Positions 29,719 through 38,759 of a stretch of 64,000 nucleotides of DNA are shown piece after piece. Within the stretch, counting starts at the first letter, position 1. Each line of letters opens with the position of its first letter. The DNA lies in contig LIDE01000003.1 of NCBI GenBank assembly GCA_001438605.1, positions 1-64,000 on the forward strand, in the 5' to 3' direction. Under the pieces are notes generated by a model. That model worked only from the letters and a program-made list of their open reading frames with translations. It did not search any database and had not been told where the DNA came from. Source of the DNA: SAR92 bacterium BACL16 MAG-120619-bin48. Lineage in GTDB: Bacteria; Pseudomonadota; Gammaproteobacteria; Pseudomonadales; Porticoccaceae. The position numbers and the translations under genes are program-made.

Positions 29719-31041
29719 ATGCAAACTGTTACAAAACGACTCATGATTTCGTGCTTTGCTTTTCTGGCACCCCAGATGGTGATGGCTGACACGCTCAAGG
29801 ACATATACGAAACTGCCTTGCAAAACGATCCAGTGCTCAGCGCAGCACGAGCCAGTTTTAATGCTAACAGCGAAGCGAAGAATATCGGCAGAGCCGCTCT
29901 GCTGCCGCAACTGGCGGCCTCTGGAGAATATCGCGAGTCTGAAACTAACGACATGGGTCTCGGCACTATCGATAGCGACACCACGTCTTACAACGTGTCA
30001 CTGAGCCAAGCTATTTTCGATATGCCCGCTTGGTATCAGTTCCAAGGCAGTAAAGCGCTGAGCGAAAGTGCCCGCGCACAGTTTTCTGCGGATCAGCAAT
30101 CGCTGATTATCCGCGTCAGCGATGCCTATTTTAATGTGCTGCGCGCCTACGACAACATGGAGACCCGCAAAGCTGAAGAGCGCGCCATTCAGCGCCAGCT
30201 CGAGCAGACTCGCGAGCGTTTTGAAGTTGGTTTGCTGCCGGTCACCGATGTCCACGAAGCACAAGCCGTGTTCGATGACGCCGCGGTCAACAGCCTCGAA
30301 GCAGAGGGTGCACTCACCATCGCCTTCGAACAACTGGCAGTGCTGACGGGTCAGAGCCACAACGTGCTCGCCGGCCTAACCGACACGTTTGCGGCCACCA
30401 ACCCTGAACCCTTGGACAAACAACAGTGGGTCGATTTTGCACTGGGCAACAACTTCCAACTCAAAGTCGCCGAACTTGGCAAAGATGCCGCTTACAATCG
30501 CGCCAAAGCCGCTGCGGCTGCGCGTTTGCCGAAAGTGTCAGGGCGGGCAAGCTACTTTGATTCTGATGCGGACGGTACCTTTGAGTCACAGCAAGACGGC
30601 AATTCCTTTTCTATCGCTGTCACCATGCCAATTTGGCTCGGTGGTGCACTTGATGCGCAGCGTCGCCAAGCAAAACAGCAGTCTATTCAGTCTGATGAAA
30701 ATTTCGTCGCTGCAAAGCGCAATACCGTTCAAGCAGCCCGCTCTCTGCATCAGTTAGTGCTGACTAACACCGCCCGAGTAAAAGCCCGCAAGCAGTCCAT
30801 CACATCCGCCGAAAGCGCCTTACAGGCGACCCAAGCGGGTTATGAAGTGGGCACGCGAAATATTGTTGATGTACTGGTAGCGCAACGCACCGTCTATCAA
30901 GCGCGGCGCAATTTTGCCAATGCGCGCTACGACTATATTTTGTCGATGATGCGCTTAAAGGAAGTAGCCGGACAGTTATCACCCGACGATATTTATCAGT
31001 TAAATGCTTGGCTTGATCCGCAACTCGTGATCAACAAGTAA
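29719..31041 (+). CDS. tolC: TolC-family outer-membrane channel
   Basis: Trimeric outer-membrane exit duct for drug efflux pumps and type I secretion. A signal peptide ends near QMVMAD. The mature part shows the two long helical repeats and strand segments of the OEP fold (DPVLSAARAS; LSQAIFDMPAW and VTMPIWLGG in the two halves). It has 440 residues (E. coli precursor about 493, with a longer C-terminal tail). Strong GGAGG ribosome site. It is convergent with waaA. Confidence 0.95.
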   Translation: MQTVTKRLMISCFAFLAPQMVMADTLKDIYETALQNDPVLSAARASFNANSEAKNIGRAALLPQLAASGEYRESETNDMGLGTIDSDTTSYNVSLSQAIFDMPAWYQFQGSKALSESARAQFSADQQSLIIRVSDAYFNVLRAYDNMETRKAEERAIQRQLEQTRERFEVGLLPVTDVHEAQAVFDDAAVNSLEAEGALTIAFEQLAVLTGQSHNVLAGLTDTFAATNPEPLDKQQWVDFALGNNFQLKVAELGKDAAYNRAKAAAAARLPKVSGRASYFDSDADGTFESQQDGNSFSIAVTMPIWLGGALDAQRRQAKQQSIQSDENFVAAKRNTVQAARSLHQLVLTNTARVKARKQSITSAESALQATQAGYEVGTRNIVDVLVAQRTVYQARRNFANARYDYILSMMRLKEVAGQLSPDDIYQLNAWLDPQLVINK

Positions 31042-31053
31042 TTCACTCCTGCC

Positions 31054-31075
31054 TGCTAGCGCTTCGGCGCTGGCA
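31054..31075. terminator. UUCG-capped hairpin between tolC and waaA
   Basis: TGCTAGCGC and GCGCTGGCA pair over a TTCG tetraloop, with one G-T wobble. The hairpin covers the waaA stop codon and lies 13 bases after tolC. No T-run follows on either strand, so full termination is uncertain. Confidence 0.4.
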
Positions 31076-32351
31076 GCGCCTGCTCAACAATGTGTAACAA
31101 TTTATCCAGCGCACCGCGATTGGCTTCAGCCACACTCAGCGCCTGATCTCCCATCTCCTGTAAACGCGCCTCGTGATCAAACAACTCCACCACGGTTGTC
31201 GCGAGTTCTTGTGCATCGCGGCTTATAAGCATGCCGCCGGAAGACAACAAAAGACTAGAAACCTCGGCAAAATTAAACAGATGTGGCCCGCTGAGGACCG
31301 GCTTTCCCCAAGCCGCAGGCTCAATCATATTGTGGCCGCCATTAGCGACCAAACTGCCGCCCACAAAGGCCACGTCGCAGGCACCGTAGAACGTCATCAA
31401 CTCACCCATGGTGTCGCCGATGACAACATCTGCTGACAAACAGTCCTCTCGAGCACTGTGGCGAGCAACCACAAAGCCAGCGGCCTGAGCTTGGTCGGCA
31501 ACATCATTAAAGCGCTCGGGGTGGCGGGGCACTAACACCAGCAATGCGCTGGAATGGCGATGCTTGATCTCACCAAATGCGCGCAAAATAATTTCATCCT
31601 CACCGCGGTGAGTACTGGCCACCAGCAGTATCTTGCGCTGACTGTCACCACGCCAAGCTTTCAACAACGCCTCTGCATCGGCCCTCATCTGCGCTGTGAT
31701 ATCCAAATCAAATTTAATATTACCGGTAATAGTAAGATTGGCCTGTGGCAGTCCAAGAGCGATAAATCGCGCACCATCATCACTGTGTTGTGCAGCGACC
31801 TTGGTTAATCTGCCGAGCATGGGCGACGTCAATCCAAGCACTCGCCGATAACCAAGGGCAGATTTTTCGGAGAGTCGCGCATTGGCCAAAATAACAGGAA
31901 TTTGGCGTTTTTCGCAGGCAGCAATGGTGTTGGGCCACAGCTCGGTTTCCATAATGACCAGCATCTGGGGGTTGGTACGCTTCAAAAAACGCGCCACAGC
32001 ATCGGGCATATCGTAGGGCGCGTAGCAGTGGGAAACGCTGTCACCAAAGGTTGCCACAACTCTATCTGAACCGGTTGGCGTCATGTTAGTCACCAACAGT
32101 CGATGGTGCGGATAGCGCAATTGCAGTTGCTTAATTAACGGAATGGCGGCAATTGTTTCGCCCACGGACACCGCGTGCACCCAAATAGTTTGACTCTTAT
32201 TTTGCATGCGCGAAACCAAGCCAAAACGCTCGGCCCAGCGCGCCGCGTAGGCGGGCGCTTTAATACTCCGCACGATTAACCGCAAAAGAATAAAGGGCGT
32301 CAGCAGGTATAAAAGCACGCTGTAAGAAAATCTGTTTAAACGTATGCGCAT
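31056..32351 (-). CDS. waaA: 3-deoxy-D-manno-octulosonic acid (Kdo) transferase
   Basis: Adds Kdo from CMP-Kdo to lipid A precursor, the first step of the LPS inner core. It has an N-terminal membrane anchor (SVLLYLLTPFILL), then a GT-B fold with WVHAVSVGE, METELWPN and the sugar-nucleotide region FVGGSLVANGGHNMIEPAA. From the ATG at 32351 (AGG six bases upstream) it has 431 residues; E. coli WaaA has 425. Upstream extension of the frame lacks family homology. The neighbouring sugar-modifying genes fit an LPS region. Confidence 0.96.
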   Translation of the reverse strand: MRIRLNRFSYSVLLYLLTPFILLRLIVRSIKAPAYAARWAERFGLVSRMQNKSQTIWVHAVSVGETIAAIPLIKQLQLRYPHHRLLVTNMTPTGSDRVVATFGDSVSHCYAPYDMPDAVARFLKRTNPQMLVIMETELWPNTIAACEKRQIPVILANARLSEKSALGYRRVLGLTSPMLGRLTKVAAQHSDDGARFIALGLPQANLTITGNIKFDLDITAQMRADAEALLKAWRGDSQRKILLVASTHRGEDEIILRAFGEIKHRHSSALLVLVPRHPERFNDVADQAQAAGFVVARHSAREDCLSADVVIGDTMGELMTFYGACDVAFVGGSLVANGGHNMIEPAAWGKPVLSGPHLFNFAEVSSLLLSSGGMLISRDAQELATTVVELFDHEARLQEMGDQALSVAEANRGALDKLLHIVEQALPAPKR

Positions 32352-32590
32352 AGACAACCTGAAAAATAAGCACCGGCCTGAGTTGCTGCAAGTTACCAAA
32401 GTCGGCTGACTAATCATAGAACAAACTCGTCGTTGCGCCCGTAAAGAGCGGACAAATATCGCCGGCGGAATAGTTTTTTCTGGTTCGACTGGTTTTTTTC
32501 TCGAGAGGAGTTGGTGGTTCCGACGGGTTTGCGATACTCTCCCATCTGAGTGCAAATAATAATAACAATAAAAATCGAGCACACACCACG

Positions 32591-33256
32591 ATGCCTTATT
32601 TCAGAATAGACAATGAGCCCGGGTTAGTTCTTACCAATTTTAAAGTGATGTTTTCATCTTTTAAGAAACACGCACCCTTCCAAAAAATGAAACGGATTGA
32701 GGCTTGGGCGCGGCTGCTTTCAGGTCGCCCCCACGTCTACTTCACCGTAAGAAATCCCTACGATCGAGTCGTGTCATTCTATAAAGATAAATTTCAAAAA
32801 ATTCCTATGAATGCTGACTTAACTCAACCTTATAAATGGGAAAAACCACAGCGGGTGTTTTTCCCACTGCTGCAAATATCGACTAAAACCCACAGTAACG
32901 AAGCGATACGCCAGCGCTTGCTAGACACTTCCTTCGCGTCGTTTGTTGAAATGCTTGAGCAGATTTACTGGCTGGACGAGCATATTCAGCCGCAACATTG
33001 GCTTATTGAAAATCCGCAGTACCGCTTTTTGAAGAGACTAAATATCAGCGTAAAAAGATTTTCAATTTTTAAAATGGATGACCCTGAGGACATGCAGCGT
33101 TTTTGCCACGCAACCGGATTTTCCTCAGCGACACGAGCAAACAGCAGCGAGCAGGTTAAGAAAAAACTCCTTTTAACGCCAGATATCTTGGCGTCTATCA
33201 ACGCGATCTACAAAGAGGATTTTGAGCGCTACGGCTACACGCAGAGACTCAGCTAA
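32591..33256 (+). CDS. Sulfotransferase-family protein, possibly surface-sugar specific
   Basis: 221 residues with the sulfotransferase 3'-phosphate-binding motif at residues 54-63 (RNPYDRVVSF), typical of carbohydrate sulfotransferases using PAPS. The N-terminal segment NFKVMFSSFKK (16-26) resembles the 5'-phosphosulfate loop, but the usual Pro-Lys is Phe-Lys. The first 110 bases are clearly A+T-rich (about 35% G+C by hand count) compared with the neighbours. No Shine-Dalgarno sequence precedes the ATG; Met20 would remove most of the putative loop. Set beside waaA and two glycosyltransferases, it may sulfate LPS or another glycan; that is inference. Confidence 0.75.
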   Translation: MPYFRIDNEPGLVLTNFKVMFSSFKKHAPFQKMKRIEAWARLLSGRPHVYFTVRNPYDRVVSFYKDKFQKIPMNADLTQPYKWEKPQRVFFPLLQISTKTHSNEAIRQRLLDTSFASFVEMLEQIYWLDEHIQPQHWLIENPQYRFLKRLNISVKRFSIFKMDDPEDMQRFCHATGFSSATRANSSEQVKKKLLLTPDILASINAIYKEDFERYGYTQRLS

Positions 33257-33260
33257 GCGC

Positions 33261-34082
33261 CTATTCGCGCCACAATCTATCAACCCAGGGCGTGGGCAGT
33301 ATAAAGTGCCTGAGATGCGCAAGCAGCGACCGATCGCGGTCCCCGCGCAGGCCCGCACAAACATGCTGCCGCGGCGAGCGAACTTTTCCACCGCTGTGAT
33401 AGATACCTTGGATCGCATCTCCAGGGTTTAAATCGCCAGGAAAAATAGCGATTTTTGCCGTGTCAGGTAATTTAGACACTTTGAAATAATTGAAAGGAAA
33501 CGTTCGCCGACACTGCTGGCGAAAATGCAGCACCCACGGATTCGGCCAGAATTTTACGCCCCCAGGTGCGTTTCGCGTCACGTAGCGCTGCTCAAAACGG
33601 TACTTCTCTGCAATCTCGAGGGGCGACGCGGAAAAACGTTCTAACAGTGGCAGCAATTTGCCAACGGGAAAGCGATAAACAGATGTCTGACCGAGTTTCT
33701 CTAGCGGGTTGCTTGGGTTTCTTGCCAATATGACATCGTTCGGATCGCCAAAACTGAAAAACCCATCAAGATTACCTGTGATAACCAAATCGAGATCTAA
33801 AAACAGAACAGGCCCCGTGAGCTCACCCAGCGTTTGGCTCCAAAGACGACATTTTGGCCAAATGCCTCTTTTGGTTTGCGGTAGTTGAAAACTAAGTTCT
33901 GGCAGCGGCACCGCATGCACTTCTGGGCGAATGCCTTCGCTGTTGTCGGTGAAACAGGTGAGTGTGAAAGGCGGGGTGATATTTCGCGACACCATACCAT
34001 ACAAACGGTTGATGTAATCAGACCCGTATTTGGTTCCCCAGTTGATGCAGATTAATTGCTTTATCGGCTCTGCACTCGCCAT
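33261..34082 (-). CDS. Putative GT8-like glycosyltransferase (paralogue 1)
   Basis: 273 residues with a GT-A-like pattern: NWGTKYGSDYINRLYGM near the N-terminus and the DxD-type metal/sugar-nucleotide motif LFLDLDLVITGNLD. Clear paralogue of the next gene upstream (shared WGTKY, NRLY-MV-RN, PLP and DLDL-ITG). Near the C-terminus it has about 20 extra residues (VRSPRQHVCAGLRGDRDRSL) absent from its paralogue. It is translated from an ATG with GGGGAG five bases upstream. Sugar donor and acceptor are unknown; the location suggests LPS core or surface polysaccharide. Confidence 0.75.
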   Translation of the reverse strand: MASAEPIKQLICINWGTKYGSDYINRLYGMVSRNITPPFTLTCFTDNSEGIRPEVHAVPLPELSFQLPQTKRGIWPKCRLWSQTLGELTGPVLFLDLDLVITGNLDGFFSFGDPNDVILARNPSNPLEKLGQTSVYRFPVGKLLPLLERFSASPLEIAEKYRFEQRYVTRNAPGGVKFWPNPWVLHFRQQCRRTFPFNYFKVSKLPDTAKIAIFPGDLNPGDAIQGIYHSGGKVRSPRQHVCAGLRGDRDRSLLAHLRHFILPTPWVDRLWRE

Positions 34083-34101
34083 AAAAACTCCCCTAAAGCG
34101 C

Positions 34102-34836
34102 CTAGCGCCAATGGTCGGTTATCCATGCTGCGGGCTTAAAGTGTCGATACCACTTGCCACTAACACCAACGATTGCTTCGTGGGGATCGGGCTTGCCGTG
34201 AAATACAATAATCCGCGCATTTTTTGGTATTACTGTCTCACGCGCCAGAAAAAATGAAAAGGGTTTTATGCAGTGACGTTTAAAGCTGCGGCACCACTCA
34301 TCTGGCCAATATTTCAAGGCGCCTTTCGCCAATAGCTCTGCGGACAAGTATTCCTGTTCGTTGCGATAGGTTTTTTTAATGCTGTCGAAGGATTTTTCAA
34401 ATTTCGCGAGCACCTCTGGATGGGCGCCAACTTCAAATCGATATACCGAGGAGTTGCCAGTGCCGTCAGTTTTTATCCAGTCTTTAATAATCATAACCTC
34501 GCCGGGATAATCAAAAAGATCATCCAAACTACCGGTAATAATAAGATCGAGATCGAGACAAAGAACTTTGCCTGACAGACCATAAAGGTCTGCAGCAAAA
34601 ACCGAAAGCTTATTCCAGCCCCGCTCGGGGCCCGCAAGATTCACCGCACTTTGCGGCAGCGGAAAAACATCAATATTGTCGTCTAAACCCACGCCATCTT
34701 CGGTGAGACAAACAAAGCGAAAAGGGCGCGCCATATTGCGTGCAACCATTGAGTAAAGTCTGTTGACGTAATCTGCGGGGTACTTTGTACCCCACTTCAT
34801 GCACAGTACGTTGACTAGTTCAGTGTCAGTCACCAT
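34102..34836 (-). CDS. Putative GT8-like glycosyltransferase (paralogue 2)
   Basis: 244 residues with the same architecture as its neighbour: KWGTKYPADYVNRLYSM, then LCLDLDLIITGSLDDLF as the DxD-type motif, then a basic C-terminal region ending WITDHWR. A GAGG site precedes the ATG. It lies 19 bases upstream of the first paralogue and 27 bases after ilvE, all on one strand, so the three are probably cotranscribed. No signal peptide, so probably cytoplasmic and acting on a lipid-linked or core sugar. Function beyond glycosyl transfer is not evident. Confidence 0.78.
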   Translation of the reverse strand: MVTDTELVNVLCMKWGTKYPADYVNRLYSMVARNMARPFRFVCLTEDGVGLDDNIDVFPLPQSAVNLAGPERGWNKLSVFAADLYGLSGKVLCLDLDLIITGSLDDLFDYPGEVMIIKDWIKTDGTGNSSVYRFEVGAHPEVLAKFEKSFDSIKKTYRNEQEYLSAELLAKGALKYWPDEWCRSFKRHCIKPFSFFLARETVIPKNARIIVFHGKPDPHEAIVGVSGKWYRHFKPAAWITDHWR

Positions 34837-34863
34837 AAACGCCTCTTTAACTTGTCTAAAAAA

Positions 34864-35793
34864 TTAGTCGGCAACCGGTGATAGCCAGCTCGGATATTTG
34901 GCGTTTTTGCCACGCACCAAATCAAAATAAGCGGCCTGTAATGTCGCCGCAATGGGCCCGCGTTTGCCACTGCCGATTACGCGGCCATCGTACTGGCAAA
35001 TGGGCACAACTTCTGCCGCAGTGCCGGTAAAGAACGCTTCGTCACAGATATACACTTCGTCACGGGTGATGCGCTTCTCTCGCACTTCAATACCGTGATC
35101 GGCAGCCAATCTAAAAATAGTATCCCGAGTAATTCCGTCGAGACATGAGGTGAGATCTGGGGTGTAAATAACACCGTTGCGCACCATAAAAAAGTTCTCG
35201 CCGCTGCCCTCTGCCACGTACCCTTCTGGATCGAGGAGCATCGCTTCATCGCAACCGGAATCGAGCGCTTCGCGCAGGGCCAACATCGAGTTCATGTAGT
35301 TGCCGCTGGCCTTGGCTTTACACATGGTGATATTGACGTGGTGTCGGGTGTAGGAGGACGTGCGCACTTTAATGCCCGCTTCCAGCGCTTCAGGGGACAT
35401 ATATGACGGCCACTCCCAAGCTGCAATGCCGACATGCACTTTTAAATCTTTGGCGCGCAGGCCCATGCCTTCTGACCCCAAGAAAACCAGCGGGCGAATA
35501 TAGGCTTCTTTAAGATTGTTTACCCGCACCACTTCGCGGTGCGCAGCGTTTATCTGCTCTTGCGTGAAGGGAACCTGCAACTGAAGAATTTTCGCTGAGT
35601 TAAAAAGGCGCTTAGTGTGATCTTCGAGGCGGTAAATACAGGTGCCCGACACACTATTGTGATAGGCGCGTATACCTTCGAAAACCGCTAAACCATAGTG
35701 TAGCGAGTGCGTTAAAAAGTGTGTCTTGGCATCGCGCCAATCCACCAACTCTCCATCCATCCAAATAAAACCATCGTGCTCTGCGAACGACAT
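34864..35793 (-). CDS. ilvE: Branched-chain amino-acid aminotransferase
   Basis: PLP enzyme of fold type IV that makes Leu, Ile and Val from their 2-oxo acids, 309 residues as in E. coli. It has the N-terminal HYGLAVFEGIRAY, the PLP-lysine segment CKAKASGNYMNS, EGSGENFF and the C-terminal FFTGTAAEV motif. A GAGG site precedes the ATG. It lies 21 bases after glnE in a same-strand run. Confidence 0.97.
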   Translation of the reverse strand: MSFAEHDGFIWMDGELVDWRDAKTHFLTHSLHYGLAVFEGIRAYHNSVSGTCIYRLEDHTKRLFNSAKILQLQVPFTQEQINAAHREVVRVNNLKEAYIRPLVFLGSEGMGLRAKDLKVHVGIAAWEWPSYMSPEALEAGIKVRTSSYTRHHVNITMCKAKASGNYMNSMLALREALDSGCDEAMLLDPEGYVAEGSGENFFMVRNGVIYTPDLTSCLDGITRDTIFRLAADHGIEVREKRITRDEVYICDEAFFTGTAAEVVPICQYDGRVIGSGKRGPIAATLQAAYFDLVRGKNAKYPSWLSPVAD

Positions 35794-35814
35794 CGACCTC
35801 TTCCTCTTGATTAA

Positions 35815-38742
35815 CTAATGACTATTAAATAACTGCCGCCACTGTGTGCCGACTTTTTCCCTGAGTTCTTGCAACTGTGAATCGTCCACTTCCGCGGCAA
35901 GATTTTGCAATTGTAATCTGTGTCCCTCTGATCGATAACGCTTGTATGCGTCAATCAACTCAGCAGACTGTTGCTCTGTAAACAGTCCATTCTGTGCCAG
36001 TGATTCTAGGATACGGATTGTGTCGCTCCACCGAGCAAGCGTCGGATATTGATGAGACCACGCAAGTACCGCAAATTGAACCATAAATTCGATATCTACG
36101 ATACCTCCAGCGCCCTGCTTGAGAGAGAATTTGCCGTCTTTTGTTGCGCGACCTAAATGAGTGCGCATTTTTTCGCGCATTTCTTGCACGTCCACCGCAA
36201 GGGATGCTTTATCCCGCGAACGACAGAGTATTTCTTCTCGCAGGGCGTCGAAGGCCTCGGTAAGTTGGCGATCTCCGGCGACAACGCGAGCGCGCACCAA
36301 GGCCTGATGCTCCCATGTCCAAGCGCTCTCGCGCTGATACTTAGCAAAGCCTGCAATACTCGACACCAGCATGCCGGAGTTTCCGGAGGGACGCAGACGC
36401 ATATCAATCTCGTAGGCAGCGCCAGATCTCGTCATGGTGGTAAGAATATGAATAATGCGCTGGCCAAGACGAACAAAAAAGGTGCTGTTATCAATGCTGC
36501 GAGCACCGTTGGTCAGCATCCCAGAGGCTCCACTGTAGAGAAAAACCAAATCGAGATCGGACTTGTACCCTAACTCAATGCCTCCGAGCTTACCGTAGGC
36601 GACCACAACGAAAGCAGGGGGCTCGGCACCGTCGCTCTGAGGTTCTCCATATTGACTCAGCATGTATTCCCAAGAAATGTTTACCGAGTACTCAATCACC
36701 ACTTCAGCAAGCCACGTGAGATAGTCGCTCACCTGCATCAATGGAATAACGCCTGTAACATCGCAAGCCGCAATACGCAGTGTAGAGGAACGTACGAAAT
36801 AGCGAACAACCTCCATCTGCTGCTCTAGATCATCACTGGAAACACGCAACATTTGTTGGCGCAATTGATCCTGCAAAATCGCTTTCGTGGGCAACATGTA
36901 GAGTGAGCGCGGATCGAGCAGCTCATCTAACAGTGCTGGGTAGGCCGTCAATTCGGCGGCAATCCAACTACTGCGCTCACACAGCAGCGCTAACTGCTCC
37001 AGGGCCCTTGGGCTCTCAGTCAACAGTGCCAGATACGCGCTGCGACGCAAAACCGCTTGCACTAGGGCAACGACGCGGGCCAATGTTGTACTGTTATCGA
37101 CAAAGGGCGCGCAGACAGCCGTGAGGTTGGGCATTAATTTGTCGAGACGACTGCGCGGCTCTTTTTCTAATGTGACCACGGCCTTGCTGGTATACATATC
37201 ATAGAGCTGCTGCGCGACCGGCTCTGCCTCTTGGTAGCCCTGCCTTTGCAAGTACTGAACAATTTCCTCGCGGGTTAGGTCGCCAGACCAAAACCGTTCG
37301 CCGGCATTTTCCCCAGCGCCCTCCCCAGCGTCACCCGATGCAGCTGCGTCACTGGGGTCAGCAAAAATATCCCCAAACATGCTTTTAACAACGCGCCTGT
37401 GTTCCTGTAATTGTTCGGAAAAAGCTGCCCAGCTATCACTGTTGAGAAGGATTGCAACGCGCTGGCGACCGAGTTCATCCAGAGGGAGCTGCTGTGTTTG
37501 CTGATTGCCAATACCTTGCAGTGCATGTTCTGTGTTGCGCAGAAATTCATAGGCACGCCACAGCGCTAACGCGTCATTTTCAGCGACAATATTACTCTTG
37601 ACCAATTGCTGCAGCGCCGTATGAAGAGACTGCGTTTGCAGACTAATATTGCGCCCACCGCGAACCAACTGAAATGCCTGAACAATAAACTCAACTTCAC
37701 GAATGCCGCCTGCGCCAAGTTTGATATCGTCCTGCAAACCTTTACGCATCACCTCTCGGTTAATCAGTTTCTTTAAGTCGCGCAATGCTTCAATGGCACC
37801 AAAATCTAAATAGCGGCGATAGACAAATGGCCGCAAAATAGCGTCCAGTTGTTCTCGGTCAGCCGTCGCACCGCTGACCACACGTGCTTTGACCATCGCG
37901 TAGCGCTCCCACTCGCGGCCCTGTGTCAGATAATATTCCTCAAGCGCATCAAAGCTCATCACTAAGGCGCCACTTTGACCGTAGGGGCGCAGCGCCATAT
38001 CAACGCGAAAGACAAAGCCGTCGGCTGTTTTGCGATCTAAGGCAGCAATTAATTTTTGCCCAAGGCGGGTAAAAAATTCTTGATTAGAGACCGTTTTGCG
38101 TGCAACGCCACTCTCTAACCAAGAGGTTTCACCTTTGTTGGGGTAAGCAAAAATAAGATCAATATCAGAAGAGACATTCAGTTCATAGGCGCCCATTTTC
38201 CCCATGGCAATTACCACCATACGCTGAATAGTGGAGGCCGAAGCGCCATCTGCGCTGCTTAAGGGCGTGCCTAATTCGCGACAGGTAATGGGGTGAAGTA
38301 CCAGCAGCGCCGCGGAGATAGCCGCCTCTGCCATCCATGTCATATCCGCAGTGGTCTCTTGCATGGTCGCTTGGCGGGTGAAGTCGCGCCAAATAATTCT
38401 GATTAATTCGCGACGGCGAAACAGTCGCAACGTCTTGGCCAACTGCTCTTCATTGCACGGCTCTGGCAGCGGGATGGCTTTTTCATAGTCGGTGGCAGAA
38501 TAACTGCGCTGTAAATCACCGCTCTCGACCAGCGCTCTGAACAGTGCTGGTTGACTGAGGCAGTCCTGCGCAACAAAATCGCTGCAGCCCCAAACGAGCT
38601 GCAAATGCACTGCAAATAAAGGGTATTCAGGAAAATTAGTAAGTCTTCTGTTCAGCCATTCAGCGTTGTTTTCCACCGCTCGAAAACTATCGATATAGTG
38701 CTGATATTTTGCCGATATCAGCGCAGGAAAAGTTTTCGTCAT
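35815..38742 (-). CDS. glnE: Bifunctional glutamine synthetase adenylyltransferase/deadenylylase
   Basis: Controls glutamine synthetase by attaching or removing AMP in response to PII and glutamine. The protein has two homologous nucleotidyltransferase halves, both with the catalytic Asp pair: SSDIDLIFAYP in the N-terminal deadenylylase half and KSDLDLVFLY in the C-terminal adenylylase half. Length is 975 residues (E. coli 946). A short Gly/Ala/Glu-rich linker (DAAASGDAGEGAGENAGE) separates the halves. It lies 17 bases after the ATPase gene and 21 bases before ilvE. Confidence 0.97.
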   Translation of the reverse strand: MTKTFPALISAKYQHYIDSFRAVENNAEWLNRRLTNFPEYPLFAVHLQLVWGCSDFVAQDCLSQPALFRALVESGDLQRSYSATDYEKAIPLPEPCNEEQLAKTLRLFRRRELIRIIWRDFTRQATMQETTADMTWMAEAAISAALLVLHPITCRELGTPLSSADGASASTIQRMVVIAMGKMGAYELNVSSDIDLIFAYPNKGETSWLESGVARKTVSNQEFFTRLGQKLIAALDRKTADGFVFRVDMALRPYGQSGALVMSFDALEEYYLTQGREWERYAMVKARVVSGATADREQLDAILRPFVYRRYLDFGAIEALRDLKKLINREVMRKGLQDDIKLGAGGIREVEFIVQAFQLVRGGRNISLQTQSLHTALQQLVKSNIVAENDALALWRAYEFLRNTEHALQGIGNQQTQQLPLDELGRQRVAILLNSDSWAAFSEQLQEHRRVVKSMFGDIFADPSDAAASGDAGEGAGENAGERFWSGDLTREEIVQYLQRQGYQEAEPVAQQLYDMYTSKAVVTLEKEPRSRLDKLMPNLTAVCAPFVDNSTTLARVVALVQAVLRRSAYLALLTESPRALEQLALLCERSSWIAAELTAYPALLDELLDPRSLYMLPTKAILQDQLRQQMLRVSSDDLEQQMEVVRYFVRSSTLRIAACDVTGVIPLMQVSDYLTWLAEVVIEYSVNISWEYMLSQYGEPQSDGAEPPAFVVVAYGKLGGIELGYKSDLDLVFLYSGASGMLTNGARSIDNSTFFVRLGQRIIHILTTMTRSGAAYEIDMRLRPSGNSGMLVSSIAGFAKYQRESAWTWEHQALVRARVVAGDRQLTEAFDALREEILCRSRDKASLAVDVQEMREKMRTHLGRATKDGKFSLKQGAGGIVDIEFMVQFAVLAWSHQYPTLARWSDTIRILESLAQNGLFTEQQSAELIDAYKRYRSEGHRLQLQNLAAEVDDSQLQELREKVGTQWRQLFNSH

Positions 38743-38759
38743 AAAAAAATCTCTGTTAA

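Noticed and set aside
32591-34836. Sulfotransferase/glycosyltransferase region as a mobile island
   Set aside because: No integrase, transposase, tRNA or flanking repeats were seen. The A+T-rich stretch is short, and the neighbouring genes are in normal order.
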